Assembly (NCBI GenBank): GCA_900239685.1
Contig: OENT01000089.1
Coordinates: forward strand, 126,761 to 190,760
Source: Rotaria macrura
Lineage: Eukaryota > Rotifera > Eurotatoria > Philodinida > Philodinidae
Length of the DNA stretch: 64,000 nt
Direction of reading: 5' to 3'
Below are positions 13,101-25,879 of the stretch, in pieces; position 1 is the first letter of the stretch, and every line of letters starts with the position of its first letter. A program made the position numbers and the translations under genes. Under the pieces are notes generated by a model. That model was not told the DNA's origin. It saw only the letters and a program-made list of their open reading frames with translations, and did no database searches.

Positions 13101-16100
13101 GGTAGAATGAAATATCAATTTGTTCGATTGTTTCATCGAAATAAAATTTCTATTTATTCTAGCCACGTATTGAACAATGCGAACATGGAATTATTACAGC
13201 ATCGATACGTGAAAATGCAACAATAAATTCACCGATCATAAAAATAAATGCTACAGATGAAGATCGTGGTTTAAATGGTGAAATACAATTTTCATTGAAG
13301 GGTACCAATGATCCACAACAAGATTCAGATATGTTTTCAATTGATTCTGACACGGGCTTAGTTACAAATAAAAAGAAATTGAAACATTTGAAATCTGGAT
13401 TTAGTGAATATACAATGACAATATTTGCTCAAGATAAAGATCCATCAAATTCACGTTCAACACATTGTATATTAAAAATAACAGTTGAAGATATAAATGA
13501 TCAGTAAGTTTGATCAGACTCAGTGATCTATGGATATATTTAATATACATGCAATTTTCTTTATTAATTAGTATATGCATTAGAAAATGCAGATGAAAAT
13601 TTGTATTCATTTTGTTTTATATTGTTCAGATTAGTAATTAAAATGAAATAAGATGCTCATACTTAACATATATCAAATATCGAAAATAGAAGATTAAACG
13701 AAGGATCAACTTTATCGTTCTGTTTAACGTTGACAAGTTTAACAATACAGAGATTAATTATCGAGCTTAATACTGATCAGAATTGTCAATTAAATTGTAA
13801 CTATCTGATGAGTTCATGTTGATTTAGTTTTCGAAATTATCTACTTTAAATTATGATCAATCGAATGAGGTCCTTGAATATTTCATTCATTATTGAAATC
13901 AATGACGAATTCTTAAGAAAAAAAAAAAAAAACTTCACTCGATTATTACTCGAGCTATGAACCAATCTGTTTACATATCTATCCTTCTAATGTCAATGTT
14001 TTCTTTTCCTATAGTAACTGTCCAGAATATGTGTTACTTTCAAAATTTGATCTGACATTTTTCGTCTCTATATATATATATATAACTGAATTAGACTTGT
14101 GTATTCAACAAGGATACTGATACAATTATAGAAAATACAGACTTGATTACGAAAATGAATGGATCATTGGTTTAAATGTCTAAGCTTACATGACCGTGTG
14201 AAATGATTTTTATTGAAAAATTCATGCTTATCATACTTCTGGTTTAGTGTATCTAAAAGAAGGAGGTTGCTGTTAAAAAAAAAGCGTCAGTGATAATTCC
14301 AGTGCAGTCAAATAACCTTTTCTAACTTCCATTTGTATTATCATCATCTAGAAACTATTTTTTATAGTTTACTAATTATAAACTTTTGATGCATTAGTAA
14401 CGTGATGTAAAAGCTAAATCAATGCCAACGGCAAACTACTGTCCTTCTTTTTTAATACTCATCATCATAATACCACATAACTATGTCGTGCTCGACTCCA
14501 GGCAGATTAATTCTTTGAAATAATATGATAAGATTTTGAAAATTTCATTTTCCATCTTCTAGTTATCCTGTTATAACTTCACCAGCGCGTGACAATGATT
14601 TAATATCTATCAAAATGGAAAAACGTGTTAATTTCAATTATCCCGTACTTGTCGTTCGTGCAAAAGATGAAGATAGTGGAAAAAATGCTCATCTATTTTT
14701 TTCTCTTAAATCTCGTGATGATTGTTCAAATGGTATTCAATATTTTGTTATTGATTCACAATCTGGTGTTATATCAACACGTTCATCAAATGTTAATAAT
14801 CCGATAAATTTACAAATAAAATATTGTCTTGTTGTTCAAGTATGTGATTCACCCGATGATGGTCCACCGAAATGTTCCGAACGTAAAATTCAATTTCAAC
14901 TATCACAAGACGGTTTCGAACCACCTGTATGGGCGCCTGAAACAGCCTTGACATTTCAACGTGTTATGAAAGTTGTTGAATTGGCTCAACAAAACATTGT
15001 TATCGATACATTTAAAGCATCGATAGCAAATGATTCTACAAAAAAAGTTATTTTCGAAATGGAACAGTTTAATCGAACATGTTCAAATGTAGCATTAGCT
15101 AGTGAAGAAACACGCTCACCATTCTTATTAACATCCGATGAAAGTGGACGTAATATAGCACGTTTAGTTATATATCAACAGATTGATGCTGATCCACCAA
15201 CAGGTTGTACACGATATCAATTTAAAATACGTGCTAAGAATGCAGCCATGGAAGCTCTATCATTAGAAAGTATATATGAAATTGAGATTGTCGATTCAAA
15301 TGACAACATTCCAATGTTCAATGTCAGTTCATATCGAGCGCAAATCTATGAAAATGAAGTTAAAGATAATTTATTACGTGTACAAGCTGAAGATAAAGAT
15401 ATCGATCCGAAAAATCGTAATACAACTTATTTTATTCGATGTCCAAATGATGGTAAGTGAATGGCGATTAAAAAGATAGTGACATGATCGAACATAATCT
15501 TGACCAAAAGAAATAAAACGATACATCTAACAGTTTTCTAAAGAACAACTTTATCTATGTAATAGTGTATGCACATGTCTACATTTTGAAATTTATACAT
15601 CTTTCTCTACTTAAATATTTATAAACGGGTTGTAATTGACGTTTTTTCTTTTAGGTAATCAACAAAATCTGCAATATCATTACAATAGTCCATTATCGAA
15701 TTCATTATCATGTCTAAATATTGTTTCTATTGATCCTGAAACAGGTTGGATTAGTGTTCAACGACAATTTGATTACGATAATCCAGCTGATCGTCGATTT
15801 GTATTTGATGTTTTTGCAAAAAATATTCTTCCATCGGATAGATGTAGTGGACAGAATACAAAAGAATCTCAATCATCATCATTATCATCTGGAGCGGATG
15901 CTAATCCAACAATACAAATTTGTGTTACTGAACATCGTGTACCAGTTATTATTGAAGTTCTTGATAGAAATGATAATGCGGTAAGAATTGAATACGAAAT
16001 GAAAGATTAATACTCGTATCATAAAATTTAACGTTGAATATGGGATGAATCACATGTTTTGCTTTCTGTAAACAAGTTTCAATATGAAGATATGCATAAA

Positions 16101-19100
16101 TTCGTTTCTTTCATGAATAGATTCGTTAACGTTATTTGATAGAAATAATTTTGTAAAAATTTCGATTTCAATTCATAACAAGCAGATGAGAGAAACGAGA
16201 ATCAATCATTGTTCACTGTATGATATTCTTTTATTACATTGTATGGAACAGTATACACTTTTCTTAGACGACAAAGAATATTTCAGTTGTTCATTGTCAA
16301 AAAATAATGTATTGTATTGCTGTTGTTTTCCTTGATTTTCGACCATGATATTACTCATGCTATATTGCATCAATTCTGTCTTATCATCGTACATCATGTG
16401 CGTGAAAGTAAGAATAGAGACTTAGAAAAAATAAAAATTAGCAAGATTTTTCCATACGAACATTGACTATGAGATTAGTCGAACTATTTGAGATGTATCC
16501 ATGTATGGGAATTACTGATCGAAAGATTATCGGATGATAAAATCTTGATGAATTGTATGTTCTTCACAATTCAATTTAATTCATTTCGTCGAAAAAGAAA
16601 TCATCAAATTTTTCCTCGAATCTTCATTCAAAACGACGTTATTCAGTAATGATCAAATGATGTAAATGTATATGTTAATTTTTAGCCACAATTCAATAAT
16701 TTACCATACTTTACAAAAGTCATGGAAGATGCTGAACCAGGCACAACAATTTTTCATTTAAATGTTAGTGATGTTGATACTGATGATATTTTAACATTTT
16801 CAATAGTCAACGAACAAGAAGCATCGGCATTTGCAGTCAAAGAAAATACTGGCGAAGTTTATTTAGCTTCAGCTCTCGATTATGAACGTGTTCAACAACA
16901 TAGTGTTGAAGTTCAAGTTAGCGATTCGAATAATGAACATCGTGCTCGTACAATTGTAACCGTTATTGTCGAAGATGCAAATGATAATCCACCACGTTTT
17001 CTTAATTTACCTAAAGAAATTATTGTTGAAGAAGGAAGACAAACATTTGATTATGATCAACTAGTCATACGACAACCGTCGAGAATAAAACGTGATGGTC
17101 GCATGTTTAAAAAACCGAAGGATTTCAATAAAAAACGTATATCAGCATCGACAAAAACGCCGGACGATTTCTATGATGAATATTCATCGCAACAACCGTA
17201 TACATCACGAATAATCTATAAAGTTGAAGCTATAGATCCTGATTTTGGTCGGCCATTGAAATTACCTATTCGTTATACATTAACATCATCGAATCCGTTA
17301 TATACACAGTTTTTCGAAATTCATCCATTAAATGGTACAATACATTTAAAACAAGAACTTGATCGTGATCCACCGAATGGCTTCGACGAATGGTTATTAA
17401 CTATAATTGCAGCCGATGAAGATGGAAGAGAAGATATGGGTTCAAAAAAGAATGCATCATGGTTAAAAATCATTGTCAAAGATATTAATGATTTACCTCG
17501 TAAGATCTTGTTTTAATGTCTTTTTTTCCTACCTGAATGACTTGACCATTTTCATTTTAGCTATGTTTATCGATGTTGATCCAATTGGACATATACCTGA
17601 AAATGCACGAGCTGGAACACGTGTTGAAGGGTTAAGAATAAAAGCAACAGACTATGATAGATTATCTGAGAATACAACACGCTATGCATTAACATTAAAT
17701 ACAAAATCTATCGATGGTTCCGACGTATTTCGTATTGATGAAATAACAGCTGACATCTATCTTAATGTTGATAATTATCTCGATAGAGAAAAAACTCCAC
17801 ATCATAATCTATCAATTATAGCAAGAGATTCAGGTGATCAATCGGGAAATCTACAATCAAAAGAATTGAAAATTACAATTATTATTGATGATGTTAATGA
17901 TATGCCGGTAGGCAAAAAATTACTTTCATTTTTTTGTTTTCGTTGATTTTCTGATGGAGTTTTGTCTTTTAGCCTCGATTCAAACCAAAGAATCAACAAG
18001 CACAAATATCGGAAACTGCACATCGAGGAGATTTCGTAACAGAAGTTCGTGCTGAAGATGATGATATTGGAGTTAATACACATTCGTTGTATGAAATTAT
18101 TCAAGAATGTCAATTAATGAATGATCAAATTATACGTTGTTCAAGACCGAAATATTTCATATTTAAAGAAACTGCATTAGCTGAAAAAGGTTCGTTTCAT
18201 ATTTCAGTTTATCATCGTTTAGTTAAAACTATGTCGTATTTTCAGGCACAATAATTCTTCTCGAACCTGTTAATTATGATCCGCCAGATAATCAAGTAAA
18301 ATTTCTTTTAAAAATTAAAGCAACCAATGGTGGAATGTCAGATAATGCAAATGTTACTGTGTTTATCACTGATGCTAACGATAATGTGCCAGGTAAGAAA
18401 AAGTGTCGACTAGTTTATTGAATAAGAATGAATGAATACAGAACATCGGAGATTTTGACATTGTTTGATTGATCATGAACTAGATTTTTTTTTCAATGAT
18501 CGATCGATAGTTTAACTTCAGCTGATTGAATACTTATATATATATTCTCATTCGAAAGACGAACATAAAAAAATTTGTTCATGGAAAGTTAATATTAAAT
18601 TATCATCACCTTATTCAAATACGACTTGAACACTAATTATGTTCATTCATGTAAACAACGTAGAAATTATAAACATAGCTAATAGTTCTATTTAGAAGAA
18701 AAGGAAAACTATGTACAAATCTGATTGTTCTATATGATTTAGCATTGTAATTGTTGTTTTGCATTAATTTTGCTTCAAGCGTATCATTACTATTTTTCGA
18801 TTTTTGGACTGAATTATGATTCATCGAAATTTTTCTATCGTCATACGAATGTTCGACGTTTTTTCAGATGATTGAGCTTAAAATTTATTGAAAACTGAAA
18901 AATGAACGAGTAAGATATGTTTCTAATAACATTGTATTGTTCGAACAAAAAGCGTGCAGAACATTTAGATTCTCCTATGTTATAAGTAAATTGAAATTAT
19001 TCTCTATGTATGTCGAAATTAGTTAGTGTGGTAATCGTGTACAAAATTCTTGTTTTCTTTTAGTATTTTCTCAATCGGTTTACTTTGCTAATATCAGTGA

Positions 19101-22100
19101 AGAAACACCATTGAAACAAGAAATTCTTCGTGTACATGCAACTGACAATGATGTTAATCCAATAAATAAAGAATTCATTTATCGTATACCGCCAGATCGT
19201 TCACAATATGAAAATCGTCAACATTTACGTATCGATGCCATCGATGGTCGAATATATTTGAAGAAAAATTTCGATCGTGAAAAATCTTCAACGATAAGTT
19301 TACCTATTGAAGCTGTTAATAATCAAAGTTCAAATATGTTAATTGGTCGTGCAGTTTTAGTTATTAATGTTCTTGATGTCAACGATAATCATCCACGTTT
19401 TGCAGAAAATTATTCTCCACGTATACGTGAGCATTCGTCGGGTAGAAAAATTCTCGAATTTAAAATAAACGATCCTGATGATCAAACAAATGGAAAAAAT
19501 AAATTTCGTATTAAACTCGGTAAGTTTTATTGTTTCAGAGAACATATCGGTAACTGATCAACGTTGTCGATTTTGAAGTTCGCATTCTAAAATAAATTTC
19601 TCGTAGTTAATTCAGAGCATGAAAATCATATCTATTCACGATATTTCTCTTTTCATACTTATGACAATGTTTGTAAATCAAATGAAAATTCAAAATCAGT
19701 TCATAGTCATACAACATCACTAAATTTTTCGAAATATTCATATTTGAATTCGAAATGTAAAACATAGGAAATAGTATTTATTCGATTTTAAAAGTTATAT
19801 TGGAATGGTTATTCTGAAAAATTCTTGTCTATTGACGTATTCGATGACAAATTTCTTGGGCTTCTTTTCCGTATTAAAATGCTGGAATTTCGTCGAAGAA
19901 AATCAAAGGATTTTTTTGATGGTTAATAAAAAAATGATCACATTTACAAATCTTCTTTAGTTAATTCTTCGAATTGTTAACATGACTATGAAAATTATTC
20001 TAGGTAAAAACAATGTTTGGCCTGAAGATGGTGAACCAAAATTTCGTCTTGACGTTCAATATGATAATGATGGTAAGCCACGTGGCACTCTTAGTTCATT
20101 ACGTGAGCTTGATCGTGAAGAACTTTGTTCAAATGATGATAAATATAAAAATCAACGTTATTGTGGTAAATATTATGATCTACCCATATGGATGTCGGAT
20201 GGTGAACAATCAGGCATAAATCCACTGCGAGTTCTTGTCGAAGATATTAATGATAATCCATTTAATAGTGGTTATAAGTCTATTGATATTTATGATTATA
20301 AACATCAATTGAGTAAACTTCTATCGACAACACGTATTTATATTGGTACGGTTTTTTCCGATGATGAAGATGATTGGGATTCGAATAGTAAAACATTCGA
20401 ACTTCAACCATCCGATGACAATAATTTCTTACAAGTTGATAAAAGCATGCAGACATCACGTACGCCAGGAGCTATCTATTTAACAATGCAAAATAGTAAT
20501 ACAACAATTAAACATGGTAGGACGAACATACATGCAAACTGTGTTTTATTAGACCTCTATAAATTTTATGTGTTTTTTTTTAAATATAGGTGTTCCATAT
20601 AAGTATGATGTTATCGTACGTGATACACATCTTCAATGGTTGAGTCGAGAATCGCAAACATCTTATATTGAATTTCGTTTACATGATTTACCATCGGATG
20701 CATTTGATAATGCAGCATCAATACGTCTTCAAGATATAACTGCTGAAGAATTTATTGAAACACGTCATCGTCATGAATCTCTATTAGCAACGTTTAAACG
20801 GTTCATACTTGAAATCATACCCAATGCACGTCGAATCGATGTTTTCTCAATTCAAAATCATGAATATTTACCTCGTACGATAGATATTTATTTTGCACTT
20901 AACGGTAGTGAATATATATCAAAAATAAAAATCAATGGCCTTATCGAACTATCACGTCGAAAACTTGAAAACTATTTCAATATAAGTCAAATTGATATAA
21001 ATGAATGTTTAAATTCTGATCAACAATGTTTTGCCATAGGTTGTTTGAATAGAATAGAACTACAATCTAAACAACCATATTTAATTAATGCTAATCAAAC
21101 AGCATTTATTGGTCTACATTTAAAAACTACTGCTCAATGCTCATGTGATACTGATATTAATATACAACAAGAAAAACAAAAAGAATTATTAAAAACACAT
21201 AAATATTGTTTGAACGGCGGATATCCAACAAGAGATAATCATCATATTAAATGTATGTGTCCTGATCATACGTTGTACAATGGCGGTGAACGTTGTCAAT
21301 TAACAAGCATTTCATTTGACGGTAAAACAATGGGCGATGCTCATTTCTTTGTAAAACATATGCGTTAAAGTTTAAGTAGTAGAACTGGATCAATTTAACT
21401 AAAGTTACTTACATCTAGCTTTGAATACATGTACAAATACTCTTTGAATGGACCAATTCGATTGTCTATAATTACGTGGTGAAAGAACATATTGTTTCTA
21501 CACATCTTCTGATCTAGTTGAATCATACATTCATCATAGAGTGGATAAAATGACAGTTCTGTTCCCTTCTCGAATTAAAAAACTTTCGAATTGCATCAAA
21601 ATGAAACATTGAGAACTATCAGAATTCTTGAATAGAGAGATCGTCACTGATATGAACTAATAACTACTTACTCTATTTCTCTACAATTGTCTTTTCGGTA
21701 AAAACTCGAAACTTTTCTATTCCCCCTTATTTTCCATTCAACGCAATAAGTTTTTCAAGAAGAAAACTTACATATTGAAACACTAGATAGAGTCACGACT
21801 TCTATTTTTATGTCATCGATTATCTAGAATAAAAATGTTCTATTTATTAGGTAATGGCTATGCTTGGTATAAACCATTGACGACGTGTGATACATGGATG
21901 TTATCAATTGAATTTTTAACTCAGACATATAATGGCTCAATACTATACAATGGACCATTGAATAAAGGAAATTCGATAGAAGATTATTTTTCATTACAAT
22001 TATTGAACGGGCATTTATTAATCGATTTAAATTTTGGTCATGGAAAAAATATACGACGACTTTTAAAAACAAGTGCAAATTTAGCTGATGGTAAATGGCA

Positions 22101-25100
22101 TATGATTGAAATACGACAAATTAGTACTATTGAACATATCTTGGAAATTCTAATTGATTATTGTCCATTAAATAGTGTATCGAAACACAATAGTGAATGT
22201 CGATTTATGATTGAATTTAATGAAGATGATGTTTTTACGACAAATCGACCGTTACAATTAGGTGGCATTGCTTTACAAGAAAAAGAAATTAATCAACAGC
22301 AATTACCCATGGAATATATGGGAAATTTCAAAGGTAATCAATTATTCTCTCTTGTTTGCTAGTATTTTCCTATTCGCTTAAGATTACTATCAAGCAGGAA
22401 AAACAAAAATATAATCAACAGATTAGATTCGTCGGTTTCTTTTTTTTATTAATGTCATTTATCTTGATAAAATTGAATGAAAAAATTCCAATTATCGATA
22501 TTGCTCTAGGGAAAACTCGTTACCTAAAGTTACCTTTTTTTTTGTTTCTAACAAGAACTTTACTGAAATCGAAGTGAATCGTTATAGATAGAAGTTTTTA
22601 TTTTCGAAAGAGAACTACAAGTTCTGTTTAATTTAGTGTTCCATTCATATTTAATTTAACATTTACATTCAGATTAGTTTTATTTCTTTTCTGACATAGT
22701 TTATATTTCATTTCAAATCTCAATATAGAATATATGATATAACTCCAATGATATAGATCCTAGTTCAATATTAGACTGTCTGTTTACTCGGAGAACATAA
22801 TGTTCGTACTAGAAAAAACATTCAGACGTTGTGTTAGGTAACTTGAATTTTGGTTTTAGTAGATAATGACTGTTTCTTTTAATCATATGTCACTGTCTAT
22901 TTTCTACCGACATAAGAGAATGGTACTCTACAAGGTGGGTTCTAAACTTATCTAGTAAAATTATGATAGGGATATGTTTTTCTTCATGAGGAATTCTTTC
23001 ATTAAATTTCTAAACATAATTTTCTTTCAAATTATCTTATATAACTAAAATCAGATAACTCTGAGAACATCAAAGTCTACAACAATGAATACTTCCGATC
23101 TAGAAATGTTTTTTTTTTCGTTTTGTAAAACATCGTACACAATAGAATTTTCTATTAGGTTGCATTCGTAATCTTCGTTTTGCCGATGAATTATACGATC
23201 TTCATGTTGATCTACACAGTGATCAATCAGTAAATCTTCATGAAGGTTGTTTGTTAACCGATTTGAAATGTCAAAAATTATCGTGCCAATCGAATAATGG
23301 TGTTTGTGATGCTGATCTTTATCAAGTGCAATGTATATGTAAACCGGGTCGAACAGGAGCAACATGCGCACAAGAAACAACATCCTATGATTTTACATAC
23401 GATAAACAAACATGGACAGGTGATCGTGCTTCGTATGCAACATTTCGTCATCAACATAAACCCGATAATGATTTAACTTATTTATCACAAATATTAAAAT
23501 TTCAAATCATGTTTCGTACACGTGAAATATCAGATAATATATTGACATTAATTGATTTTCATAATGATGATACATTTATGTTTTTGGAAATTAAATCCGG
23601 ACATGTACAAGCTCGATTTGGTTCAAAATCAGATACACAATTAATTGAATTAAAACATGTTTCAGTCAATGATGGACGTTGGCATACAGCATATCTTGAT
23701 CGTTATGGACAACGCTTAATTCTACGTCTTGATGATGGAGAATATTATCGTTCGAATGTAAGCTATGGTAAATCAATATGGAAACATTTTCCCAATACTT
23801 TATTGAACGTTGGTGCAAGAATAGATTCTGTAAGTAGAAACGTTGTCTATATTTTTTATTTTTCCTGACGAACTCGACCGACGAGAACTTTTTGTCAAAA
23901 CATAGAGATAGAATTTAAGATGTATTATGGATTCAGATCCACAAATGTTTGCAAGAAACTATCACAAACCATGAAAATAATGAATTGTGAATGTATCGAG
24001 GCTTGAATTTTCCTAGTAGACTTATGAATCAATTGAACTATTCTATAAGATCTATCTCAAAATATTGAGAAACTGTTCTAGTTAAAGATCGTTAATTGTG
24101 ATAGAATCAATTACAGTGAATGCTAGGTAGAGCAATAACTATGACTAACTCTCTCGATATATAAGTATAGACTTGACACCATCAACATCTTGTGACTAAA
24201 ATTTCTATTTTTTTTGCTGAATAATTAATTAGAGCAAAGTATGAGAAAAATTGAAGCAACCTTTTTGGACAGGTAGCCAATTCAAGTCAGTATTACTCTA
24301 ACAGCTATTGTTCTTCTTGTTTTCTAGGCAGTACACAAAATTGTAACAGCAGATTTTAATGATGGTTGCATAATGGATGTTCGTTTTAATGGTCAACTAC
24401 TTGATTTATTAAATGGTTCATCATCATCCGATATGAAATGGACATTTCAATCAAATATAAAAGAAGGTTGTGATAATCTTGATAATTGGTGTCGTGGTGT
24501 ACAATGTCGTTCGCCAGCATTTTGTGTTAATAATTGGCGACATGGACAATGTCAATGTACAGATACATACAAATATAATCCAACGAATGAAACATGTACA
24601 TCATACGACTGGTGTACAGATATAACAAATCCATGTGATATCAAGGGTACAAAAAATTGCCTGTATGAAGCACGTGAGAATACAATTAAATGTGAATGCA
24701 AATTGCATTGGCAAGGTGAACGATGTACATTAAAAGCAATGCCATTAGCTGGAACCATGAGTTGGCATGCAATAGCAGCAACAATAGTGTGTCTTTTAGT
24801 AATACTATCTGTTGTTTTAATATTGATTGTGGTTACACGACAAAGACAAACGAAAAAAGCTTATATACTTGGTATGGATGATGAAATACGTGATAATATC
24901 ATTAATTATGATGAAGAAGGTTGTCCAGATGAAGATCCTGTTACATACGATATATCAACATTGAAGAAGCCTGTCTTTACAGCTAATGGAAATCCAACGA
25001 ATCTAAATCGTAATGGACGACAAAATTCTGAATCCGAAGCAAAACCTCTTTTGAAAAATTACGCCGATGGAAATAATCAAGTAGATTCATCGAAAACACA

Positions 25101-25473
25101 AACAACAACAGCAGCAGCAGCAGCGGCTTCAAGAAAAGATATGCCACCTATGCCACTAGTAAAACCTGTTTTGAATAAAAATCATACCAATGCTTTAAAT
25201 AATGGTATAAATGTTGGTGAATTTATAAAAGGTCGCATACGTGATATTGATGATGATCCATCACAACCACCCTATGATAGTTTACAAGAATACGCATATG
25301 AAGGTGAACCATTAGCACGAAATGAAGAATGTACATTATCAACATTAACTATAACATCAAAAGATCAAAATGATATTGATAAAGAACTTGAACTTGAATA
25401 TCTAAAAAATATGGGGCCTAAATTTCAATATATTGCTAAACTATATTCAGGTAATGGAGAAAAAGAATCGTGA
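7198..25473 (+). CDS. CadN: Classical cadherin, CadN-like, with LG/EGF modules
   Basis: Nineteen exons: 7198-7497, 7804-8211, 10023-11004, 12201-12637, 12712-12778, 12860-13101, 13163-13503, 14563-15452, 15655-15980, 16686-17499, 17561-17907, 17973-18189, 18246-18392, 19064-19519, 20004-20516, 20590-21321, 21851-22333, 23159-23829 and 24328-25473. All joins keep frame and give about 3172 residues. An N-terminal signal peptide (about 1-22) precedes some 14-15 cadherin repeats, recognised by calcium-binding motifs such as DINDE, DVNDE, DSNDNIP, DANDNPPRF, DINDNPF. Next come a Cys-rich region and EGF (about 2310-2400), laminin G (about 2400-2590), EGF, a second laminin G (about 2643-2815), Cys-rich EGF-like modules and a membrane span (about 2938-2961). 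The 211-residue tail has a p120-catenin-type motif (IRDNIINYDEEG) and a beta-catenin-type motif (PPYDSLQEYAYEGE, then GPKFQYIAKLY). This is the invertebrate N-cadherin layout: calcium-dependent cell adhesion linked to actin through catenins. The last exon could splice again at a GTAATG (25451), but I see no further exon. Confidence 0.95.
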
Positions 25474-25509
25474 GAACTCTATGCGACAGAAGTTTCTTTT
25501 AATATACGT

Positions 25510-25539
25510 ACATATATATACATATATATATATATATAC
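25510..25539. repeat. TA-rich microsatellite in cadherin 3' UTR
   Basis: CATATA/TATATA run just after the cadherin stop codon. Confidence 0.8.
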
Positions 25540-25715
25540 TGATAAAAGCACAGTATTTGAACAGGGCCCATGTTTTTTTTTTGTTTTCTATTTTTCTATT
25601 TCATTTTCATTGTATAGTCGTCATCATTGTTTGTTGGTTGTGTCAACTTTTTTTTTCTTTTCTGTTCAATGTCAGATACATATTAGATGTAGTGTCTGTG
25701 GAATTTTATCATAAT

Positions 25716-25759
25716 TATTGTTGTTGTTGTTGTTGTTGGTTCTTCTTCTTCTTCTTCTT
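25716..25759. repeat. TTG then TTC trinucleotide run in cadherin 3' UTR
   Basis: About seven TTG units followed by about six TTC units and a T-rich tract. Confidence 0.8.
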
Positions 25760-25804
25760 TTTTTTCTTTCGCTTTTCTTTTTCTGACTATATTTGCATAC
25801 ATAT

Positions 25805-25810
25805 AATAAA
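25805..25810 (+). terminator. Poly(A) signal of the cadherin gene
   Basis: AATAAA about 330 bp after the stop. A second hexamer lies near 25854. Confidence 0.55.
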
Positions 25811-25879
25811 TTTGGACAAGAAGGAACTCTATTTCGATCAGGTAATGAAAACAAATAAAAATGTCTCTGCATCAGATTA

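Noticed and set aside
25450..25473. Possible further splice of the cadherin last exon at GTAATG
   Set aside because: The protein already ends just after the beta-catenin motif, as in other classical cadherins, and no downstream exon is visible.
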